From: Rhodobacteraceae bacterium HLUCCO18 | GTDB lineage: Bacteria; Pseudomonadota; Alphaproteobacteria; Rhodobacterales; Rhodobacteraceae | Length of the DNA: 64,000 bases | NCBI GenBank assembly: GCA_001314805.1 | Contig: LJSY01000009.1 | Coordinates: 1 to 64,000 of the forward strand | Direction: 5' to 3' | Shown here: in pieces, positions 58,229 to 64,000 of the stretch | How the letters are laid out: every line of letters begins with the position of its first letter | How positions within the stretch are numbered: position 1 is the stretch's first letter | Made by a program: the position numbers and the translations under genes | Notes under the pieces: model-generated | What the model was told of the DNA's origin: nothing | Databases searched by the model: none | Seen by the model: the letters and a program-made list of their open reading frames with translations, nothing else

Positions 58229-58243
58229 TTGTATAGTTGTATA
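58229..58243. promoter_or_regulatory. Tandem TTGTATA half-sites, candidate PhnF operator
   Basis: TTGTATA occurs twice in direct orientation (58229-58235 and 58237-58243) in an AT-rich patch between phnF and phnG. Known PhnF-type sites are built from TATA-centred half sites with TTGT/ACAA ends; binding here is inferred from position. Confidence 0.5.
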
Positions 58244-58265
58244 AATAAATGGACAACCCCGCAAG

Positions 58266-58763
58266 ATGTCGAATTCGACGATGGAAGGGATCCCGCAGGC
58301 CGCTGCACGCCCGGAGACCGAGGCGCGGCGCGCGCGTCTGTCCACGCTGGCCAAGGCGCCGGCGGGGCGTCTGCTGGCGCTCTGGTCGGGATGGCTCGGG
58401 GGGCGCGAAATGCCCGCCCATGACGTGCTGCGCCCGCCCGAGATCGGGACGGTCATGGTGCGCGGGCGCGCCGGGGCGACGGGCGCGCCGTTCAACCTCG
58501 GCGAGATGACGGTCACCCGCGCGACGGTGCGGCTGGCGGCTGGAGCTGTGGGTCACGGCCATGTGCAAGGACGCGACAAGGATGCCGCGCGTGTCGCGGC
58601 CCTGATCGACGCGCTGTGCGAAGGGGGTGAGGCGGACGCGCTGGAGACGGCCATCCTGGCCCCCCTGCGCGCCGAGGCGGAGGCCGGGAAGCGGTCCCGC
58701 TTGGCAAAGGCGGCGGCCACGAAGGTGGAGTTTTTCACGATGGTGCGCGGAGAGAACGGATGA
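58266..58763 (+). CDS. phnG: C-P lyase core subunit PhnG
   Basis: A 165-residue subunit of the carbon-phosphorus lyase core complex (PhnGHIJ). The stretch GTVMVRGRAGATGAPFNLGE with TRATVRL is the PhnG signature. The core complex with PhnG/H/I forms the ribose-triphosphate phosphonate that PhnJ cleaves. The ribosome-binding site is weak; an ATG at 58281 is an alternative start. Overlaps phnH by 4 bases. Confidence 0.9.
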   Translation: MSNSTMEGIPQAAARPETEARRARLSTLAKAPAGRLLALWSGWLGGREMPAHDVLRPPEIGTVMVRGRAGATGAPFNLGEMTVTRATVRLAAGAVGHGHVQGRDKDAARVAALIDALCEGGEADALETAILAPLRAEAEAGKRSRLAKAAATKVEFFTMVRGENG

Positions 58764-59329
58764 CGGAGCAGTATCTCGAAGGCGGTTTCGCCGATCCACC
58801 GCGCGCGGCGGCCCATGCCTTTCGCGCAGCACTTCAGGCGCTGAGCCGCCCGGGCCGGATCGAGACGCTCTCGGGCGCCACACCGCCCGCGCCCTGTTCG
58901 CCCGCCGCGGGCGCACTTCTGCTGACCCTCTGCGACGGGACCACGCCGGTCCATCTCGGGCCTTCCCACGACACCGAGGCGTTGCGCGGCTGGATCACGT
59001 TCCACACCGGCGCGCCGCTGGTTTCGGCCGAGACGGCGGCCTTCGCGCTGGGCACGTGGGAGGCGCTGCAGCCCATCCATCGCTTCGCCATCGGAACGGC
59101 GGAATACCCGGACCGCGCCGCGACGCTGATCGTGGAGATGCCGGCGCTTTCCGCGACCGGCGCGCGCCTCACCGGCCCCGGTATCGAGACCGAGGCGCGT
59201 CTCTGCCTGCCGGAAACCGCCGCGTTCCAGCAGAACCGGGCGCGTTTTCCGCTGGGCTTCGATTGCTTTTTCACCAGCGGTGACCGCGTCGCGGGTCTGC
59301 CGCGCTCCACCCGGGTCGAGGAGGTCTGA
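58760..59329 (+). CDS. phnH: C-P lyase subunit PhnH
   Basis: A 189-residue PhnH (GGFADPPRAAAHAFRAALQA, ALSRPGRI and the LGFDCFFTS end). It forms part of the PhnGHIJ core. Starts in an ATGA overlap with phnG and ends 3 bases before phnI. Confidence 0.92.
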   Translation: MTEQYLEGGFADPPRAAAHAFRAALQALSRPGRIETLSGATPPAPCSPAAGALLLTLCDGTTPVHLGPSHDTEALRGWITFHTGAPLVSAETAAFALGTWEALQPIHRFAIGTAEYPDRAATLIVEMPALSATGARLTGPGIETEARLCLPETAAFQQNRARFPLGFDCFFTSGDRVAGLPRSTRVEEV

Positions 59330-59332
59330 GCC

Positions 59333-60424
59333 ATGTATGTTGCGGTCAAAGGCGGCGAGCGGGCCATCGACAACGCCCATGCCTGGCTGGCGGAAGAACG
59401 GCGCGGAGACACGGAGGTGGCGGAGCTGTCCATCGCGCAGATCCGCGAGCAGCTGGCGCTTGCCGTCAACCGGGTGATGGCGGAGGGGTCGCTCTACGAT
59501 CCCGATCTCGCGGCGCTGGCGATCAAGCAGGCCCGCGGCGACCTGATCGAGGCGGTGTTCCTGATCCGCGCCTATCGCACGACGCTGCCGCGCTTCGGCG
59601 CCTCGCACCCGGTGGATACCGGCGCGATGTCCTGCGACCGGCGCATAAGCGCGACCTTCAAGGACCTCCCCGGCGGGCAGGTTCTGGGCCCGACCTTCGA
59701 CTACACGCACCGCCTGCTCGACTTCGCGCTGGCGGCTGAAGGGCTGGATGTGCCCGAGGCGGAGGGCGGCGCGCCATCGGATACGCAGATGCCCCATGTC
59801 ACCGGGTTCCTCGCGCGGGAGGACCTGATCCAGCCCGAGCCGGAGGGCGCCGACACGCCCCGCGACCTGACGAGGGAGCCGCTGGACTTCCCCGCCGACC
59901 GGCCGCTCAGGCTGCAGGCGCTGACGCGGGGCGACGAGGGGTTCATCCTGTCGATGGCCTATTCCACGCAGCGCGGCTACGGGCGGAACCACCCCTTCGT
60001 GGGAGAGCTCCGGATCGGCACGGTGACGGTGGAGATGGACATCCCCGAGCTGGGCTTTGCCATCGAGATCGGCGAGGTCGTCCTGACCGAATGCGAGACC
60101 GTGAACCAGTTCACAGGCTCGAAGACCGAACCGCCGCAATTCACGCGCGGCTACGGCCTCGTCTTCGGCCAGACGGAGCGCAAGGCGATCTCCATGGCGC
60201 TGGTGGACCGGGCGCTCAGATGGGAGGAACTGGGCGAGGATAACGTCGGCGCGCCGGCGCAGGACGCGGAATTCGTGCTTTACCACGCCGACAACGTGCA
60301 GGCGACGGGATTTCTCGAACACATCAAGCTGCCGCATTACGTGGACTTCCAGTCGGAGCTGGAACTGATCCGGCGGATCAGGGCCGAGGCGATGGCCGGA
60401 CAGGCACAGGAGGCTGCGGAATGA
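59333..60424 (+). CDS. phnI: C-P lyase subunit PhnI
   Basis: A 363-residue PhnI, the nucleosidase-like subunit that, with G and H, exchanges the adenine of ATP for methylphosphonate or another phosphonate. It opens with MYVAVKGGERAIDNAHAWLA and contains HVTGFLAREDLIQPE and LPHYVDFQSELELIRRIR. A convergent small gene begins right after its stop. Confidence 0.93.
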   Translation: MYVAVKGGERAIDNAHAWLAEERRGDTEVAELSIAQIREQLALAVNRVMAEGSLYDPDLAALAIKQARGDLIEAVFLIRAYRTTLPRFGASHPVDTGAMSCDRRISATFKDLPGGQVLGPTFDYTHRLLDFALAAEGLDVPEAEGGAPSDTQMPHVTGFLAREDLIQPEPEGADTPRDLTREPLDFPADRPLRLQALTRGDEGFILSMAYSTQRGYGRNHPFVGELRIGTVTVEMDIPELGFAIEIGEVVLTECETVNQFTGSKTEPPQFTRGYGLVFGQTERKAISMALVDRALRWEELGEDNVGAPAQDAEFVLYHADNVQATGFLEHIKLPHYVDFQSELELIRRIRAEAMAGQAQEAAE

Positions 60425-60426
60425 GC

Positions 60427-60780
60427 CTAGTCGCCGCCCCCGTCGCCCCCGTCTCCATCTCCATCACCGTCCCAGTCCTTGCGCGGATCGCAGGCGGAGC
60501 GGCGCGGCGTGCCGTCGATCTCGATCCAGACATACCACGTGCTGTCTCCATCGGTTTCGACCCGAAGGCTACGGTGGCGTCGCCAGCGCAGCCATGTCGT
60601 GCGCATGAGAAGCAGGCCGATCAGGACGCAACCGATCCCGACGGACCGCTCCAGCGGGCTCAACTCGTCGAAGGTCGCGAAGAGGAACCACGCGCATACG
60701 GCCGTCCAAAGGAAGGAAAATCCCGGCGGGAACATGCCCCGATACCTCCGAGCGGGCGGGTGACGCACCGGAGTCTGCAT
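60427..60780 (-). CDS. Small membrane protein of unknown function, antisense inside the phn operon
   Basis: A 117-residue protein with two membrane helices (FSFLWTAVCAWFLFATF and VGIGCVLIGLLLM), a basic linker, a folded WYVWIEIDGTPR-type segment and an Asp/Gly-rich tail (DWDGDGDGDGGDGGGD). It lies on the opposite strand and fills almost exactly the gap between phnI and phnJ. Coding potential is supported by membrane helices that are correctly spaced, but I do not recognise a family. It might be a non-conserved ORF. Confidence 0.5.
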   Translation of the reverse strand: MQTPVRHPPARRYRGMFPPGFSFLWTAVCAWFLFATFDELSPLERSVGIGCVLIGLLLMRTTWLRWRRHRSLRVETDGDSTWYVWIEIDGTPRRSACDPRKDWDGDGDGDGGDGGGD

Positions 60781-60820
60781 GTGGAATCTGGCGCCCCGGC
60801 GGCGCAATCGGGGGAATGAC

Positions 60821-61657
60821 ATGACGGCAAGCGACTATAATTTCGCCTATCTCGACGAGCAGACGAAACGCATGATCCGCCGCGCGATCCTGAAGGGCGT
60901 GGCGATCCCGGGCTACCAGGTGCCCTTCGCCTCGCGCGAGATGCCAATGCCCTATGGCTGGGGGACGGGCGGCGTGCAGGTCTCGGCCGCCTGCCTGACG
61001 CCCGAGGATACGCTCAAGGTCATCGATCAGGGCGCGGACGACACCACCAACGCGGTCTCGATCCGCAAGTTCTTCGAGAAGACCGCTGGCGTCGCGGTGA
61101 CGGAGAAGACCGCGGAGGCAACGATCATCCAGACCCGCCACCGCATTCCCGAAACATCGCTGACCGAGGGTCAGATCCTCGTCTACCAGGTGCCGATCCC
61201 CGAGCCTTTGCGGTTCCTCGAACCCTCCGAGGTCGAGACGCGCAAGATGCACGCGCTGCAGGATTACGGGCTCATGCATGTGAAGCTCTACGAAGACATC
61301 TCCCGCCATGGCGAGATCGCCACGGCCTATGCCTATCCCGTGAAGGTCGAGGGACGTTACGTGATGGACCCCTCGCCGATCCCGAAATTCGACAACCCCA
61401 AGCTCGAGAGCGCGGCGCTGCAGCTGTTTGGTGCGGGGCGGGAACAGCGGATCTACGCGGTGCCGCCCCACACCAAGGTGGTGAGCCTCGATTTCGAGGA
61501 TTATCCCTTCGACCCTTCGAAGGCGCCGCACCCTTGCGCGCTTTGCGGTGCGGAGGACACCTATCTCGACGAGGTGATCACCGACGATCAGGGCGGGCGG
61601 ATGTTCGTGTGTTCCGACACGGATTACTGCGCAGGCAGGCGGGAGGACGCGGCATGA
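60821..61657 (+). CDS. phnJ: Radical SAM C-P lyase PhnJ
   Basis: A 278-residue PhnJ, the radical SAM subunit that cleaves the carbon-phosphorus bond. Cysteines 239 and 242 (PCALCG) and 264 match the [4Fe-4S] ligands of E. coli PhnJ (241, 244, 266) and Cys270 matches the catalytic Cys272. MPMPYGWGTGG near the start is characteristic. The ATG at 60821 follows a 396-base gap after phnI that holds the antisense gene. Confidence 0.95.
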   Translation: MTASDYNFAYLDEQTKRMIRRAILKGVAIPGYQVPFASREMPMPYGWGTGGVQVSAACLTPEDTLKVIDQGADDTTNAVSIRKFFEKTAGVAVTEKTAEATIIQTRHRIPETSLTEGQILVYQVPIPEPLRFLEPSEVETRKMHALQDYGLMHVKLYEDISRHGEIATAYAYPVKVEGRYVMDPSPIPKFDNPKLESAALQLFGAGREQRIYAVPPHTKVVSLDFEDYPFDPSKAPHPCALCGAEDTYLDEVITDDQGGRMFVCSDTDYCAGRREDAA

Positions 61658-61665
61658 GCGGCGGG

Positions 61666-61710
61666 CGGAATTGCCGGCAATTCCGGGCCGTTTTCGCCGG
61701 CGAAAACGGC
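61666..61710. repeat. Two adjacent perfect palindromes between phnJ and phnK
   Basis: A 20-base perfect palindrome (61666-61685, core GGAATTGCCGGCAATTCC) is followed after one base by a 24-base perfect palindrome (61687-61710, core GTTTTCGCCGGCGAAAAC). No T tract, and the operon clearly continues. The same architecture is found after clpX at 55494-55537. Confidence 0.78.
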
Positions 61711-61787
61711 GCTCTCCCGCTCTCGACGGTATGCGCGGCGGCGGGCGTCGCGATGCGTATTTTTGGAAAGATGAAGGGGACCCGAGC

Positions 61788-62558
61788 ATGACACCGCTTC
61801 TGGACGTGCGGTCGCTGACCAGGACCTATGGCGGGCGCATCGGCTGTGCAGACGTGTCCTTCACGCTCTGGCCCGGCGAGGTGCTCGGCATCGTGGGCGA
61901 GAGCGGATCGGGCAAGTCCACGCTGCTGAACTGCCTTGCAGGACAGCTCGCGCCGGACAGTGGACAGGTCATCTTCGACACCCGCGCCGAGGGGCCGCGC
62001 GATGTGCTGGCCATGTCGGAGTCTGAACGGCGGATGCTGGGGCGCACCGACTGGGCCTTCGTGCACCAGAACCCGCGCGACGGTTTGAGGATGCGTGTCA
62101 GCGCCGGCGGCAATGTGGGTGAGCGGCTGATGGCCGTGGGTGCGCGCCATTACGGCGACATCCGCGCCGATGCGGTGGACTGGCTGGGCCGGGTCGAGAT
62201 CCATGAAAGCCGGACCGACGACCGGCCGGCGGCGTTTTCGGGCGGCATGCAGCAGCGGCTGCAGATCGCGCGCAACCTCGTGACTGGGCCGCGGCTGGTG
62301 TTCATGGACGAGCCCACCGGCGGGCTCGACGTCAGCGTGCAGGCCCGGCTTCTCGACCTGATCCGCGGCCTCGTGCGGCGCATGGGGCTCAGCGCCATCG
62401 TCGTGACCCATGACCTTGCGGTGGTGCGGCTTCTGGCGGACAGGCTGATGGTGATGAAGGACGGACACGTGATCGAGACGGGCCTGACCGATCAGGTGCT
62501 CGACGATCCGCAGGCGGCCTACACGCAGCTGCTCGTCAGCTCGGTTCTGCAAGTGTGA
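61788..62558 (+). CDS. phnK: C-P lyase ABC-type protein PhnK
   Basis: A 256-residue ABC ATPase: Walker A GESGSGKST, signature FSGGMQQRLQIA, Walker B LVFMDEPTGGLD. The HQNPRDGLRMRVSAGGNVGE region is typical of PhnK. In the C-P lyase complex it binds the core rather than a transporter. The start is the ATG at 61788 with an AAGGGGA site. Confidence 0.92.
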   Translation: MTPLLDVRSLTRTYGGRIGCADVSFTLWPGEVLGIVGESGSGKSTLLNCLAGQLAPDSGQVIFDTRAEGPRDVLAMSESERRMLGRTDWAFVHQNPRDGLRMRVSAGGNVGERLMAVGARHYGDIRADAVDWLGRVEIHESRTDDRPAAFSGGMQQRLQIARNLVTGPRLVFMDEPTGGLDVSVQARLLDLIRGLVRRMGLSAIVVTHDLAVVRLLADRLMVMKDGHVIETGLTDQVLDDPQAAYTQLLVSSVLQV

Positions 62559-62569
62559 GGGAGACGACG

Positions 62570-63256
62570 ATGATCCATGTGGAAAACCTCGGCAAGTTCT
62601 TCACCCTGCACAACCAGGGCGGGGTGACGATCCCGGTGCTGGCGGCGGCGGGTTTCTCCGTGGCGCCGGGCGAATGTGTGGCGCTGACCGGGGAAAGCGG
62701 CGCGGGCAAGTCGACCGTGATGCGCATCCTTTACGGCAATTACCTCGCCGCGCCGGGATCGTCGGTGCGCATCGGCGGGCTGGACCTGACCACCGCCGCC
62801 CCGCGCGAGATCCTCGCGCTGCGCCGCGAGACGCTGGGCTACGTGTCGCAATTCCTGCGCGTGGTGCCGCGGGTCCCCACGATCGACGTGGTGGCCGAGC
62901 CTTTGCTCGCGCTGGGCCGCCCGGAGCAGGAGGCCCGCGCACGCGCGCGCGACCTGCTGGAGCGGCTGCGCATCCCTCAGGCGCTCTGGCAGCTTTCGCC
63001 CACCACCTTCTCGGGCGGCGAGCAGCAGCGCGTGAACATCGCGCGCGGTTTTGCCCATGCCTACCCGGTGTTGCTGCTGGACGAGCCGACGGCAAGCCTC
63101 GATGCGACCAACCGCGAGACGGTCCTTTCGCTGATCGAGGAGGCCAAGGCGGGGGGCGCGGCCATCGTCGGCATCTTCCACGACATCGCCGCGCGTCAGC
63201 GCGTGGCCGACCGGGAGATCGACGTCAGCCGCTTCGCGCCCAAGGTGGCGGCATGA
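62570..63256 (+). CDS. phnL: C-P lyase ABC-type protein PhnL
   Basis: A 228-residue ABC ATPase, Walker A GESGAGKST, signature FSGGEQQRVNIA, Walker B VLLLDEPTASLD. It works with PhnK on the C-P lyase core. A GAGGGAG site supports the ATG at 62570. Overlaps phnN by 4 bases (ATGA). Confidence 0.92.
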   Translation: MIHVENLGKFFTLHNQGGVTIPVLAAAGFSVAPGECVALTGESGAGKSTVMRILYGNYLAAPGSSVRIGGLDLTTAAPREILALRRETLGYVSQFLRVVPRVPTIDVVAEPLLALGRPEQEARARARDLLERLRIPQALWQLSPTTFSGGEQQRVNIARGFAHAYPVLLLDEPTASLDATNRETVLSLIEEAKAGGAAIVGIFHDIAARQRVADREIDVSRFAPKVAA

Positions 63257-63798
63257 ACCGCGGGCGCCTCATCGGCGTGGTCGGCCCGTCAGGTGCGGGC
63301 AAGGACAGCGTGATGGAGGCGCTGGTCGCACGGCGTCCGGACCTGCACCGCGTGCGGCGCGTCATCACGCGGCCCGAAACGGCGGGCGGCGAGGCTTTCG
63401 ACGGCATTTCCCCGGCGCTTTTCGCCGCGCGGGCGGCCGGTGGCGATTTCGCGCTGTACTGGAAGGCCCACGGCCTGTGCTACGGGGTGCCGTCGAGCGT
63501 TGCGGATGTCCTCGACATGGGGCGCGACGCGCTGGTGAACCTGTCGCGGAGCGTGCTGGCCAAGGCCGCACTGCGTTTCGACACGCTCCATGTGCTGCAT
63601 GTCACCGCACGGCCCGAGGTGCTGGCCGACCGGCTCGCCGCGCGCGGACGCGAGAGCGCGCAGGACATTGCACGGCGGCTCTCCCGCCCGGCACCTGCCT
63701 TTCCCGAGGGACTGCCGGTGACCGAGATCGACAATTCCGGCCGGCTCGAGGACGCGGTGGAGCAGGCGCTTGCCGCGCTCTATCCCGCCAGGGTGTAG
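63253..63798 (+). CDS. phnN: Ribose 1,5-bisphosphate phosphokinase PhnN
   Basis: A 181-residue guanylate-kinase-fold enzyme with P-loop GPSGAGKDSV that phosphorylates ribose 1,5-bisphosphate to PRPP at the end of the phosphonate pathway. Its 3' end overlaps the convergent DUF1045-type gene by 19 bases. Confidence 0.92.
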   Translation: MNRGRLIGVVGPSGAGKDSVMEALVARRPDLHRVRRVITRPETAGGEAFDGISPALFAARAAGGDFALYWKAHGLCYGVPSSVADVLDMGRDALVNLSRSVLAKAALRFDTLHVLHVTARPEVLADRLAARGRESAQDIARRLSRPAPAFPEGLPVTEIDNSGRLEDAVEQALAALYPARV

Positions 63799-64000
63799 CG
63801 ATGGATCAGGTGAAACCGCCCCTCCGCATCCTCGCCCATCAGGCAGAGGCTGCCGATCGTCCAGGGGCGCGGCAGCACGGGTGCGAAGTGGCGCGCAAGG
63901 GCCGCGCGGGCCTGATCGGCGGCCACGGGGTCGAGGCGGCCGGTGAGCGTCAGGTGAAACCGGAATTCCTCCATCACATAGGGGTAGCCCCATTGCATCA
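63780..64000 (-). CDS. DUF1045-type phosphonate metabolism protein (C-terminal part)
   Basis: Only the last 73 or so codons are in the window. The EFRFHLTLTGRL motif is an HxTL signature of the 2H phosphoesterase fold found in the phn-operon protein family DUF1045. The carboxy-terminal end is complete (stop at 63780). It is convergent with phnN; the start lies beyond the window. Confidence 0.72.
   Translation of the reverse strand, partial: MQWGYPYVMEEFRFHLTLTGRLDPVAADQARAALARHFAPVLPRPWTIGSLCLMGEDAEGRFHLIHRYTLAG

Noticed and set aside
60421-60819. Plus-strand frame between phnI and phnJ
   Set aside because: Low-complexity Ala/Pro/Val start and no helices or motifs; the minus-strand frame of the same region has better protein-like features.

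Overview
The window is GC-rich, gene-dense DNA from an alphaproteobacterium, most probably a marine Rhodobacteraceae (roseobacter-type) species. The evidence is the gene content: choline-O-sulfate/choline catabolism with a choXWV transporter, a serine-cycle C1 module with malate-CoA ligase, an ScfR-type regulator, divergent oxyR-katG, a complete C-P lyase operon, and a fragment of the gene transfer agent host-specificity protein. There are no rRNA or tRNA genes, no insertion sequence and no CRISPR array that I can see. The only clearly decayed material is at the left edge and one dihydrodipicolinate-synthase-like pseudogene.

Layout. (1) 1-8859: a tightly overlapping eight-gene cluster with a 5'-truncated Ser/Thr kinase, an FHA protein, a PP2C phosphatase, a protein that looks like a degenerate GTPase, a large dynamin-like GTPase, a second smaller GTPase, a Roadblock/LC7-like protein and an unknown protein. 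The first ~87 bases do not belong to the kinase; they encode a piece of a GTA gp15-type protein. (2) 8890-12014: a dimethylglycine/sarcosine dehydrogenase-like flavoprotein with its TetR regulator and a tandem operator. (3) 12011-15355: oxyR-katG with a terminator. (4) 15385-18264: a GT2 / LAB_N / GT39 operon for lipid A or envelope glycan modification. (5) 18395-26422: ScfR-like regulator and divergent serine-glyoxylate aminotransferase, malyl-CoA lyase, malate-CoA ligase, MaoC hydratase and class III CoA transferase. (6) 26518-29938: a hydantoin/dihydropyrimidine-type catabolic operon ending in a DapA-family pseudogene. (7) 30042-36031: cobQ, phosphomannomutase, and a MoxR/vWA pair with a small membrane protein. 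(8) 36035-44808: betI-(82 aa zinc-ribbon protein)-betC-betB-betA divergent from choXWV around a perfect BetI-type operator. (9) 44796-51921: four acyl-CoA dehydrogenases including glutaryl-CoA dehydrogenase, an ACAD11-type kinase, a thioesterase and a creatininase-family protein. (10) 52011-55466: an unusual photolyase-like protein, clpP and clpX. (11) 55545-57315: glycosyltransferase and sugar transferase. (12) 57452-64000: phnF and the C-P lyase operon phnGHI-J-KL-N, with an antisense membrane-protein gene between phnI and phnJ, and the end of a DUF1045-type phn gene.

How it fits together. Choline-O-sulfate is taken to choline and glycine betaine by betCAB; demethylation products of betaine could feed the dehydrogenase at 8980-11385, which releases C1 units; the serine-cycle enzymes at 19946-24303 can assimilate C1 units. 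The C-P lyase operon supplies phosphate from phosphonates. This is a normal osmolyte/C1/phosphonate lifestyle for a marine roseobacter.

The candidate for an undescribed system is the left cluster: a kinase/phosphatase/FHA phospho-switch encoded in one overlapping unit with a pseudo-GTPase, two dynamin-type GTPases and a Roadblock-like protein. I infer a phosphorylation-controlled membrane-remodelling machine, but no member has a function that I can name from sequence alone.
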